Assembly: GCA_021156345.1 (NCBI GenBank) | Contig: JAJNDJ010000058.1 | Span: 1 to 5,986 of the forward strand | DNA length: 5,986 nt | Origin: Rubrobacteraceae bacterium | Lineage (GTDB): Bacteria; Actinomycetota; Rubrobacteria; Rubrobacterales; Rubrobacteraceae | Reading direction: 5' to 3' | Part shown: in pieces, positions 1 through 5,921 of the stretch | Layout of the letters: the number at the start of each line of letters is the position of its first letter | Position numbering within the stretch: position 1 is the stretch's first letter | The notes under the pieces: generated by a model | The model's input: the letters and a program-made list of their open reading frames with translations, nothing else | The model's database searches: none | What the model was told of the DNA's origin: nothing | Program-made: the position numbers and the translations under genes

Positions 1-1
1 C

Positions 2-595
2 GAGAAGTTCACCAGGAGGCTGAGGGAGGAGGCGCGGAACCTGACCGTGCACGAGTACGACGGGGCCGTGACGCTGCGGGAGGTCGTTGGCGCCGTCGGA
101 ACCTTCGAATACTCGGCCAGGATCGCCGATGAGATAGAAGCTCACGTCAGGGAGCTTGGCAGCGAGGGCCGGCTGGTCGAGATGCAGCTCGAGCAGGCCT
201 TCCACGGCGTTCCCGAGCAATACGAAGCTCTGCTGAGGGATTACGTCGCGGAAGAGGCGGACTACAGGGGCGTCAGGGAGGACCTCAAGACTCTATCGGC
301 CGAGCAGCTCTCGGACTCGGCCGAGATCGCCAATACCCTCGGCTACGGCTCACCTGGCCGGCTGGAGGAGTTGTTCATCAAGCCCCGCGGATACCGTCAA
401 CTAGAGCGGGTGCCACGCCTGCCGCGCAGGGTCGCCGAGAGCCTCATCAGGGAGTTCGGCTCTCTCGAAGAGATCCTCGACGCGACCGAGGAGGAGCTCG
501 ATGAGGTAGAGGGGGTCGGCCAGGCCCGCGCCCGCACCATCCAGCGCGGCCTCGAACGTCAGCGCAGCCTGGAGACCACGGGCGAGGTCTCATAG
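2..595 (+). CDS. disA: DNA integrity scanning protein DisA, diadenylate cyclase (3' part only)
   Basis: DisA makes c-di-AMP from two ATP and scans DNA for branched structures. The frame is open from the window edge, so only the last 197 residues are visible and the N-terminal cyclase domain (DGA and RHR motifs) lies outside. The visible part has the charged, helical linker domain (about residues 15-135 of the fragment) followed by a helix-hairpin-helix DNA-binding domain. That domain includes LPRRVAESLIREFGSLEEIL (from residue 140), an ELDEVEGVG hairpin around residues 165-173 and then QARARTIQRGL. The gene ends at TAG 593-595. The family is about 350-360 residues, so roughly 160 are missing. 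An in-frame GTG at 47 is internal and not the start. As in Bacillus, disA leads into the isoprenoid and tRNA-synthetase genes. Identification rests on the HhH domain, the linker and gene order. Confidence 0.9.
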   Translation, partial: EKFTRRLREEARNLTVHEYDGAVTLREVVGAVGTFEYSARIADEIEAHVRELGSEGRLVEMQLEQAFHGVPEQYEALLRDYVAEEADYRGVREDLKTLSAEQLSDSAEIANTLGYGSPGRLEELFIKPRGYRQLERVPRLPRRVAESLIREFGSLEEILDATEEELDEVEGVGQARARTIQRGLERQRSLETTGEVS

Positions 596-600
596 AGGAC

Positions 601-605
601 AGGGG
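601..605 (+). promoter_or_regulatory. Shine-Dalgarno-like AGGGG upstream of ispD
   Basis: AGGGG lies 7 bases before ATC at 613 and 16 bases before the first canonical in-frame start, GTG at 622. The spacing suits initiation at 613 and is too long for 622, so this site bears directly on where IspD begins. The site is seen in the sequence; its function is inferred. Confidence 0.45.
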
Positions 606-621
606 ATCAGCGATCGCGCTA

Positions 622-1308
622 GTGCTCGCCGGCGGGACAGGCCGCAGGATGGGCCGCCCCAAGCAGTTTATCGAGCTCCTCGGCAGGCCGGCCCTCCACT
701 ACACGATGCAGGCCTTCGAAGAGTCTCCCGAGGTCGCCAGGATCTACACCGTCGGCGACGGGCAAAGGATCGAAGCCCTCGTGCAGGCGGCCGGCATCAG
801 CAAGTACGCTGCCTGCGCCGAACCTGGCGAGGCCCGCTCCTTCTCGACCAGGAACGGCCTGCTCCTATGCACGGAAGACCCGGAGACCATCGTGCTGGTG
901 CACGACGGGTCTCGTTGCCTGGTCACGCCCGACCTCATAAAGCGCGTCGTAAGGGCGGCTGATGGAGCTAGCGAGCCTGACGGCGTCGTCCCTGGGGTAC
1001 CGGTCTCTGACACCATCAAGGTCGCCAGGGAAGGCACCGTCGCCGAGACTCTGGACAGGACGAACCTGTGTGCGGTCCAGACGCCCCAGGCGTTCCGCCT
1101 CGGCCTGCTGCGCGGCCTCCACGACTCGTCCGAAGAGTCCCTCCGCGCCGCAACCGATGAAGCCTCCCTGGTCGAGCGGGATGGAGGTCGTGTGGAGGTC
1201 GTCGCTGGGGAGAAGACCAACATCAAGCTGACCTCCCCTGAGGACCTGGTGTTCGCTGAGGCCATACTAGCCGTACGCGAGGGTGCCGCCCGAGAGGCCC
1301 CGCCTTGA
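622..1308 (+). CDS. ispD: 2-C-methyl-D-erythritol 4-phosphate cytidylyltransferase (IspD)
   Basis: IspD transfers CMP from CTP to methylerythritol 4-phosphate, the third step of the cytoplasmic MEP isoprenoid pathway. From GTG 622 the protein has 228 residues. The nucleotide-binding loop LAGGTGRRMGRPKQF carries R9 and K14. VHDGSR (H94-R98) replaces the usual VHDAARP. DTIK, LDR (R146), QTPQ (T154) and NIKLTSPEDL (K202) follow. R9, K14, R146, T154 and K202 match E. coli R20, K27, R157, T165 and K213 with a constant offset of 11. The start is uncertain: GTG 622 cuts off the first beta strand (AIALV), yet the frame is open back to 505 with no ATG, GTG or TTG before 622. ATC 613, with a well-placed AGGGG, or ATA 592, overlapping the disA stop, would restore the strand. 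The TGA stop shares one base with the ispF ATG. Confidence 0.93.
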   Translation: MLAGGTGRRMGRPKQFIELLGRPALHYTMQAFEESPEVARIYTVGDGQRIEALVQAAGISKYAACAEPGEARSFSTRNGLLLCTEDPETIVLVHDGSRCLVTPDLIKRVVRAADGASEPDGVVPGVPVSDTIKVAREGTVAETLDRTNLCAVQTPQAFRLGLLRGLHDSSEESLRAATDEASLVERDGGRVEVVAGEKTNIKLTSPEDLVFAEAILAVREGAAREAPP

Positions 1309-1787
1309 TGCGGATCGGGCTCGGTGTCGACGTCCATGCCTTCGCCGCGCCTGATGAGGGGCGCAGGCTCGTACTCGGGGGGGTCGAGATCCCCTCCGAT
1401 AGAGGCCTCCTCGGCCACTCCGATGCCGACGTGCTTGCCCACGCCGTTACGGACGCCCTTCTCGGGGCGGCAGGCCTCGAGGACATCGGCCACTACTTCC
1501 CCGACACGGACGAGCGTTACAGGGACGCCGACTCCATCGGGTTGCTGCGCGAGGTTCGCGGGCTCGTCGGAGGGTCGTGGAGTGTTGCCAACGTGGACGC
1601 CGTCGTCATCTGCGAGCGGCCAAAGATAAGAGACCACAGAGGGGCCATGCGGAAGAACCTCGCCGCCGCCCTGGGAACAGAAGAATCCCGCGTCGGCGTA
1701 CGAGGCACCACGACCGAGCGTCTCGGCTTCCCAGGCAGGGGTGAGGGCATAGCCGCCCAGGCGGTGTGCCTGCTGGAACGGCGTTGA
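1308..1787 (+). CDS. ispF: 2-C-methyl-D-erythritol 2,4-cyclodiphosphate synthase (IspF)
   Basis: IspF cyclises CDP-methylerythritol 2-phosphate with release of CMP, two steps after IspD in the MEP pathway, and works as a homotrimer with a divalent metal. The protein is 159 residues, normal for the family. It opens with MRIGLGVDVHAF; D8 and H10 are metal ligands. LLGHSDADVLAHAVTDALLG supplies the third ligand, H45 (E. coli H42). IGHYFPDTD and the C-terminal TTTERLGFPGRGEGIAAQA signature follow. ATG 1308 was chosen over TTG 1305 because it matches the family N-terminus and forms a TGATG overlap with the ispD stop. A GAGAGG 10 bases upstream may serve as ribosome binding site. ispD and ispF are often adjacent or fused in bacteria, and here they are separate but coupled. 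No catalytic residue is missing. Confidence 0.96.
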   Translation: MRIGLGVDVHAFAAPDEGRRLVLGGVEIPSDRGLLGHSDADVLAHAVTDALLGAAGLEDIGHYFPDTDERYRDADSIGLLREVRGLVGGSWSVANVDAVVICERPKIRDHRGAMRKNLAAALGTEESRVGVRGTTTERLGFPGRGEGIAAQAVCLLERR

Positions 1788-3076
1788 GCGGGATCAGGGT
1801 CCGCTTCGCCCCGAGCCCGACAGGGCTCCTCCACCTCGGTGCGGCCCGCACCGCGCTCTTCAATTACCTCTTCGCCAGGCATCACGGGGGAGATCTGATC
1901 CTCCGTATCGAGGACACTGACAGGGAGCGGAGCAGACCCGAGTTCGAACACGCACAGCTCGAAGACCTCGAATGGCTCGGCCTGTCTTTCGACGAAGGGC
2001 CTTACCGCCAGAGCGAACGCAGTGAACTCTACGAGGGTGCTGCGCAGCGTCTGACGGATGCCGGTCTTACCTACGAGAGCACGGACGAGTCGGGACGGCG
2101 CGCGCTCTACTTCCGCCCGCCACAGCGTGGGGGTAGCTTCGTGGATGAGTTGAGGGGAGAGGTGACGTTCGGCGGCGTAGAGGACTTCGTGATCCGAAAG
2201 TCCGACGGCACGCCTTCGTACAACTTCGCCGTGGTCGTCGACGATCTGGAGCTGGGGATAACGCATGTGATCCGGGGCGAAGAACACCTCTCCAATACCG
2301 CCCGCCAGACGCTACTCTACAGGGCGTTCGGTGCGACCGAGCCCCGGTTTTTACACCTCGGCGTCATCCTCGGTCCGGACGGCAAGAAGCTCTCCAAACG
2401 CCACGGCGCCGCGAGCATCGTGGACTTTCGTAGGGAAGGATACCTGCCCGAAGCCTTGGTGAACTACCTCGCCCTGCTCGGCTGGAACCATCCTGAAGGG
2501 AAGGAGGAGTTCGCAGGGCTCGATGAGGTCTCGCGCGAGTGGGACCCTTCACGGCTAGGGACGAGCCCGTCAACCTTCGATCCGGACCGTCTGCTGTTCT
2601 TCAATGCCAACCACATCCGGCGCCTGCCTGCTGAGGAGCTTCTCACGCGCCTCGAGCCGTTCCTCGATGAGCCGCTGCCAAGCGGGCGGGAGCCCGGGGC
2701 ACTCGAGGCCATAAGAGAGGATATGAAGACCCTCTCGCAGGCGTCGCGGCTGCTGCTTGGGATCATGGGTCCCGTGAACCCTGACGTTCTCGTAGAGGAG
2801 CTGCAGGATTCGAGTGACGAGGTCTTCGCGCACGCGGCCGCCGGGCTGGAAGGCCGGGAATTCGGGGATGTGGAGGAGGCGCGTGACTTCGTGGCCGGGC
2901 TTCGCGCGTGGGCGAAGGAGCGGGGGATAAAGACCAGGGATCTCTTACACCCACTGAGGCTAGCGCTCACGGGCAAGAACAGGGGGCCTGAGATAGCTTA
3001 CCTCTTCGCGGTGTTGGGTGCTGAGGAGGCCAGGGAGAGGATACTGCGGGCTAGAGAGGCTAGACTAGGGGCATGA
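1784..3076 (+). CDS. gltX: Glutamate--tRNA ligase (class I GluRS), compact form
   Basis: GltX charges tRNA-Glu with glutamate; in bacteria using GatCAB it may also misacylate tRNA-Gln. TTG 1784 gives MSGIRVRFAPSPTGLLHLGA, the standard family opening, and overlaps the ispF stop as TTGA; GTG 1766 would add six atypical residues. Features in order are the HIGH-type HLGA (H17), RIEDTDRERS, the SDGTPSYNFAVVVDDLELGI and THVIRGEEHLSNT catalytic-fold blocks, the KMSKS-type KLSKR (K202-R206), GYLPEALVNYLALLGW, and a helical C-terminal anticodon-binding region. The 430 residues fall below the usual 460-490. About 38 residues found in B. subtilis GltX after the LAY segment, including the YCT/KCR cysteine region, are absent: LTYESTDESG runs directly into RALYFRP. 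The full C-terminal domain argues against the short GluQ-tRNA(Asp) synthetase paralogue. ATGA overlaps with cysS. Confidence 0.95.
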   Translation: MSGIRVRFAPSPTGLLHLGAARTALFNYLFARHHGGDLILRIEDTDRERSRPEFEHAQLEDLEWLGLSFDEGPYRQSERSELYEGAAQRLTDAGLTYESTDESGRRALYFRPPQRGGSFVDELRGEVTFGGVEDFVIRKSDGTPSYNFAVVVDDLELGITHVIRGEEHLSNTARQTLLYRAFGATEPRFLHLGVILGPDGKKLSKRHGAASIVDFRREGYLPEALVNYLALLGWNHPEGKEEFAGLDEVSREWDPSRLGTSPSTFDPDRLLFFNANHIRRLPAEELLTRLEPFLDEPLPSGREPGALEAIREDMKTLSQASRLLLGIMGPVNPDVLVEELQDSSDEVFAHAAAGLEGREFGDVEEARDFVAGLRAWAKERGIKTRDLLHPLRLALTGKNRGPEIAYLFAVLGAEEARERILRAREARLGA

Positions 3077-4485
3077 GTTTGCTCGTAAAGGACAGCATGA
3101 GCGGCAAGATGGTCGAGGTGGGGGAGAATGGCGGGCTCGGCCTCTATATCTGCGGTCCTACCGTCTACGATCACATCCACGTCGGTAACGCGCGGGCGCC
3201 CTTGTTCTGGGATGTGGTGGCCAGGTATTTGAGGAGCCGGGGTTACGATGTGACGTTTGTCCAGAACATCACGGACATAGAGGACAAGATCATAAACAAG
3301 GCCAACCAGGAGGGGGTTTCCTGGCAGGAGATCGTAGACCGCTACACGGGCTCTTTCCATGAGCGGCTGGGGATGCTCGGCATAGGGCCGCCAGATATCG
3401 AGCCGCGCGCCACCGAGCACATCCCCGAGATGATCTCCCTGATCGAAGAGCTCAAAGAGAAGGGCCACGCGTACGCCCCCGGCAACGGTGACGTCTACTA
3501 CTCGGTGGAGAGCTTCCCGCCCTACGGCACCCTGAGCCACCAGCGTCCCGAAGAGATGCGCGAGACGGAGAAGGGCCAGACCGGCTTCAAGAGGAGCCCG
3601 CTGGACTTCGCGCTGTGGAAGGCCTCCAAACCGGGGGAGCCATCCTGGGAGAGCCCGTGGGGCCCAGGGCGTCCTGGCTGGCACATCGAGTGCTCCGCGA
3701 TGGTGAGCAAGCACCTGCCCGATGGTGCTGACATCCACGGCGGCGGCACGGACATACGCTTCCCACACCACGAGAACGAGCTAGCCCAGAGCGCCGCGGC
3801 CCACCCAGGCCAACCATTCGTCCGTGCCTGGGCCCATCACGGTATGGTGACGCTCACGAGCGGAAAGATGGCTAAATCCGTCGGGAACGTGCTCGACGTA
3901 GTAAGGGCAGTGGACCTCCACGGCCGCAACGCCGTGCGGATGTGGCTCCTGCAGAGTCATTACTCGCAGCCTATAGAGTATTCAGAGGAGATCCTGGAAG
4001 AGAAGCGCCGCTCCTACGAGCGGCTTATGCGTCTGTACCTTCAGATCTCCGGCTCGCAAAGTTCCTCGGAGCTCTCTGACGTGCTGGCTGCCAGGCTGCG
4101 CGAGAGCTTCGATGCGGCTATGCAAGATGACCTGAACACCCCGGCGGCCCTGGCGTCACTCTTCGAGGTCGCCGGAAGGGCGGGACGTGAGATCTCCACG
4201 CGTCCCGAAGCCGCCGGCGAGTTAGCGTCGCTCGCAGAGGCCGTAGAGGAGGTCATGACCATCTTCGGGTTCGACCTGGCGCAGGAGCTGTCTACGAGGG
4301 TGGAAGGCGTGGACATCAGGTACTCCGAGGAGCCTGGCGCGGAGGTTCTGGAGCGTGTGGCCACGAGAGAGAGAGCAAGGCTCGAGAAGAACTGGGCCAC
4401 CGCCGACCGGCTGCGCGACGAACTCCACGCCGATGGGTGGGCCGTGGAGGATACGTCTGAGGGTCCGATCCTCAGCCGACGGTAA
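3073..4485 (+). CDS. cysS: Cysteine--tRNA ligase (class I CysRS)
   Basis: CysS charges tRNA-Cys with cysteine in the cytoplasm. The protein has 470 residues, typical for the family. ATG 3073 overlaps the gltX stop as ATGA and gives an N-terminus of normal length before YICGPTVYD. The HIGH motif is HVGN (H36-N39). The zinc ligands C27, C207 (WHIECSAM), H232 and E236 (HHENE) match E. coli C28, C209, H234 and E238 with the same internal spacing. The KMSKS loop reads KMAKS (K265-S269). The C-terminus has the DALR-type helical domain and the ending ATADRLRDELHADGWAVEDT. The complete C-terminal domain separates it from MshC, the shorter CysRS-like mycothiol ligase of actinobacteria. The only ribosome-binding-like sequence, AGGGG at 3067-3071, is one base from the ATG, so translation probably depends on coupling to gltX. 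Confidence 0.97.
   Translation: MSLLVKDSMSGKMVEVGENGGLGLYICGPTVYDHIHVGNARAPLFWDVVARYLRSRGYDVTFVQNITDIEDKIINKANQEGVSWQEIVDRYTGSFHERLGMLGIGPPDIEPRATEHIPEMISLIEELKEKGHAYAPGNGDVYYSVESFPPYGTLSHQRPEEMRETEKGQTGFKRSPLDFALWKASKPGEPSWESPWGPGRPGWHIECSAMVSKHLPDGADIHGGGTDIRFPHHENELAQSAAAHPGQPFVRAWAHHGMVTLTSGKMAKSVGNVLDVVRAVDLHGRNAVRMWLLQSHYSQPIEYSEEILEEKRRSYERLMRLYLQISGSQSSSELSDVLAARLRESFDAAMQDDLNTPAALASLFEVAGRAGREISTRPEAAGELASLAEAVEEVMTIFGFDLAQELSTRVEGVDIRYSEEPGAEVLERVATRERARLEKNWATADRLRDELHADGWAVEDTSEGPILSRR
4457..4475 (+). other. Small hairpin at the 3' end of cysS
   Basis: CTGAGG (4457-4462) and CCTCAG (4470-4475) are perfect complements around a 7-base loop, inside cysS and ending 7 bases before its TAA. 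The left arm contains GAGG, the only purine-rich ribosome-binding-like stretch near the rlmB start, so it would be paired when folded. No T-run follows, so it is not a typical terminator. A role in coupling cysS and rlmB translation is possible but unproven. Confidence 0.4.
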
Positions 4486-5196
4486 TTGAAACAGGAGACT
4501 ATCTATGGCATAAGGCCCGTGGTCGAGGCTCTAGGGAGCGGGCGTCGAAAGGTCTTCGAGGTCATCGACGCGGTGGGAAACGAGGAGGTCGCGAAGGCCG
4601 CCGGCGCGCGCGGCGTAGAAGTAAAACGCGCATCCAGGCAGAGGGTAGAGGAGTTTGCCAGGGGCGGAGTTCACCAGGGCGTAGCGGCCCACGTCGGACC
4701 ATATCCTTATTCCGGACTGGGGGAGATCCTCTCTCCCCCTGAGCCTCTGGTACTCCTGCTCGACGGCGTCACCGACCCGCGCAACCTAGGGGCCGTCCTG
4801 CGGGCCGCGGACGGGGCCGGAGCCAGCGGGGTCGTCATCCCGAAGGACAGGGCCGTAGGGGTGACGGCTGCTGCAGTCAAGGCGAGCGCGGGTGCCAGCG
4901 AGCACGTGCGGGTCGCCAGGGTGACGAACCTCAGGCGGGCCGTGGACACGATGAAGGGGGCTGGCCTCTGGGTCTACGCTGCCGAGGTCGGCGGGACGCC
5001 ATACACGGAGCTTGATCTCGCCGGGGCCGTGGCGCTCGTGCTAGGCAGCGAGGGGCGAGGCGTGCGGCGGCTCGTGCGCGAGGGGTGCGACGGGACGGTC
5101 TCCATCCCCATGCTAGGGGCCGTCGAGTCTCTAAACGTCTCGGTTGCGTCCGCAGTATTGCTCTACGAGGCGCGGAGGAGGCGCGGGTGGCCCTGA
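4486..5196 (+). CDS. rlmB: 23S rRNA 2'-O-methyltransferase, TrmH/SpoU family (RlmB-like)
   Basis: This is a SAM-dependent ribose 2'-O-methyltransferase with a SPOUT knot fold. By family and gene order it probably methylates the 23S rRNA guanosine corresponding to E. coli G2251. The 236 residues begin with an L30e-like substrate-binding domain (YGIRPVVEAL, then about residues 10-70). The SpoU domain follows: motif 1 DPRNLGAVLRAADGAGA (N100, R106), motif 2 ALVLGSEGRGVRRLV (E189) and motif 3 ESLNVSVASAVLLYEARR (S215, N217). TTG 4486 directly follows the cysS TAA and is the only start that keeps the conserved YGI segment. No good ribosome binding site precedes it, so reinitiation after cysS is likely. 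AGGAG at 4493-4497 lies inside the gene and fits no sensible in-frame start. The exact rRNA target cannot be read from sequence; another SpoU target is possible. Confidence 0.9.
   Translation: MKQETIYGIRPVVEALGSGRRKVFEVIDAVGNEEVAKAAGARGVEVKRASRQRVEEFARGGVHQGVAAHVGPYPYSGLGEILSPPEPLVLLLDGVTDPRNLGAVLRAADGAGASGVVIPKDRAVGVTAAAVKASAGASEHVRVARVTNLRRAVDTMKGAGLWVYAAEVGGTPYTELDLAGAVALVLGSEGRGVRRLVREGCDGTVSIPMLGAVESLNVSVASAVLLYEARRRRGWP
5174..5181 (+). promoter_or_regulatory. Strong Shine-Dalgarno for the NYN nuclease gene
   Basis: GGAGGAGG lies 5 bases before GTG 5187, within the last codons of rlmB. It is the best ribosome binding site in the window and fixes the start of the downstream gene inside rlmB, ruling out longer versions of that frame. 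Confidence 0.8.
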
Positions 5197-5687
5197 TCCT
5201 GGACGGCTACAACCTCATCGGCGCCCTCGACCGCTACAGGGGAGCAGGGACCCTCGACGCCGCCCGCGACCTCCTGGTAAACGACGCCCTGAAGGCGGCG
5301 GGGTGGACGGGTAGGCCTATTATCGTCGTCTTCGACGCACACCGGGGTCCCGAGTCCGAGAGGGTCGAGTCGCGGGCCGCCGGTGCTGTGCGTGTGATCT
5401 ACAGCGCCCCAGGGGAGTCTGCGGACGACGTGATCGAACGTCTGCTGTCCAGACTGGAGGGCTCAGCGACGGTTTATACGGCTGATTTCGCCCTGCAACG
5501 CACGGCCCTTGCCCGAGGGTCGACCCGCGCCACCCCACGCGAGTTCGCGAACCTCCTGGACGAGCTGCCGGCCATAACCCGCAGTCCCGACGTCCGGCGC
5601 AAGTCCCGTATAGCAGACCGACTTTCGTTGGAGACCTTGCGTAGACTGGAAGAGATACGCCGGCGCGCCGCCGATGGCGACGCTTAG
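5187..5687 (+). CDS. yacP: NYN-domain ribonuclease, YacP/Rae1 family
   Basis: This is a NYN (PIN-like) metal-dependent ribonuclease. B. subtilis YacP is Rae1, which cleaves mRNA in the ribosomal A site; the same role here is inferred from family and position. The 166 residues match the family (about 170). It opens with ALILDGYNLIGA, carrying the first acidic residue D6. FDAHR (D50), the GESADDVIERLL segment (D80, D81) and VYTADFALQRTALARG (D100) supply the remaining acidic cluster, and TPREF follows. A basic C-terminal helix rich in Arg ends the protein. GTG 5187 is set by the GGAGGAGG 5 bases upstream and by the family N-terminus, and overlaps rlmB by 10 bases. In Bacillus the gene also follows the rlmB homologue. 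The TAG stop touches the edge of the inverted repeat that begins the intergenic region. Confidence 0.9.
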   Translation: MALILDGYNLIGALDRYRGAGTLDAARDLLVNDALKAAGWTGRPIIVVFDAHRGPESERVESRAAGAVRVIYSAPGESADDVIERLLSRLEGSATVYTADFALQRTALARGSTRATPREFANLLDELPAITRSPDVRRKSRIADRLSLETLRRLEEIRRRAADGDA

Positions 5688-5721
5688 CACGCTCCGGCCC
5701 GGCGGGCTCCGCTTTCAGCAA
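5686..5721 (-). repeat. Inverted copy of the intergenic hairpin repeat
   Basis: Read on the minus strand, this 36-base unit starts TTGCTGAAAGCG and ends AGCGTGCT. Both parts are identical to the first direct copy at 5801-5836. The 16 bases between them differ but also form a hairpin (GCCC and GGGC around a 3-base loop, plus-strand 5697-5707). It overlaps the last two bases of the NYN gene stop codon. It is the only copy in inverted orientation. Confidence 0.85.
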
Positions 5722-5754
5722 AGAACTAGCACGATGTCGGCACAGGGCTTGCGC

Positions 5755-5763
5755 TGTTACAAT
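5755..5763 (+). promoter_or_regulatory. Probable extended -10 promoter for tRNA-Thr
   Basis: TG-T-TACAAT fits an extended -10 element with one mismatch from TATAAT. No convincing -35 is seen at 17-18 bases upstream (TGTCGG or ATGTCG), which is tolerable for an extended -10 promoter. It is the only AT-rich promoter-like site in the gap and points to the tRNA, with a transcript start near 5770. The leader would then be about 175 bases and contain the four direct hairpin repeats. Confidence 0.5.
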
Positions 5764-5800
5764 CTCTGGAGCGTGCCGGCGAGCTGATCTCATAGGGCTC

Positions 5801-5918
5801 TTGCTGAAAGCGAGGACCGAAGGTCCGAAGCGTGCTGAGAGTGGAAGCCGCAGGCCGGAACGTGCTGACAAGCGAGGGCCGTAGGCCGGAGCGTGCTGAC
5901 AAGCTGGCGAAGCCAGCG
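5801..5918 (+). repeat. Tandem array of four ~31-base hairpin repeats
   Basis: Four head-to-tail units begin with TGCTGA and end with GCG or ACG. They lie at 5802-5832 (31 bases), 5833-5862 (30), 5863-5893 (31) and 5894-5918 (25, shortened). The variable core of each folds: GGACC-GAA-GGTCC (5814-5826), GCC-GCA-GGC (5847-5855), GGCC-GTA-GGCC (5877-5887) and GCTGGC-GAA-GCCAGC (5903-5917). Every loop is GNA closed by C-G. Stem bases change between copies on both sides together, so pairing is kept. GNA triloops closed by C-G are known as unusually stable DNA mini-hairpins. The array fills the space between the probable promoter and the tRNA. The units resemble REP/BIME-type elements in size and layout, but the family is not recognised. 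Confidence 0.8.
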
Positions 5919-5921
5919 TGC

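Noticed and set aside
744..1637. Long minus-strand open frame across ispD and ispF (297 codons)
   Set aside because: It lies antisense to two well-supported genes, its product is low-complexity and Arg/Ser/Pro-rich, and it matches no recognisable domain. Such frames are common shadows in GC-rich DNA.
1517..2287. Minus-strand open frame across ispF and gltX (256 codons)
   Set aside because: It is antisense to conserved catalytic segments of both genes, with no domain or ribosome binding site.
1766..3076. T-box or other leader controlling gltX or cysS
   Set aside because: There is no intergenic space before either gene; both starts overlap the preceding stop codon.
2998..3771. Minus-strand open frame across cysS (257 codons)
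   Set aside because: It is fully antisense to the CysRS catalytic domain and has no family resemblance.
3073..4485. MshC (mycothiol ligase) rather than CysRS
   Set aside because: The complete C-terminal domain and 470-residue length fit CysRS; MshC is shorter and lacks that domain.
4493..4513. AGGAG followed by a two-codon frame ATG GCA TAA inside rlmB (4505-4513)
   Set aside because: The spacing is good, but a sequence this short arises by chance and there is no sign of conservation.
5320..5871. Minus-strand open frame covering the NYN gene and most of the gap
   Set aside because: Its first part translates the hairpin repeats and the rest is antisense to the NYN gene; the product has no domain.
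5801..5918. CRISPR array
   Set aside because: The variable segments are only about 16 bases and self-complementary, copies abut and vary in length, and no cas gene is present.
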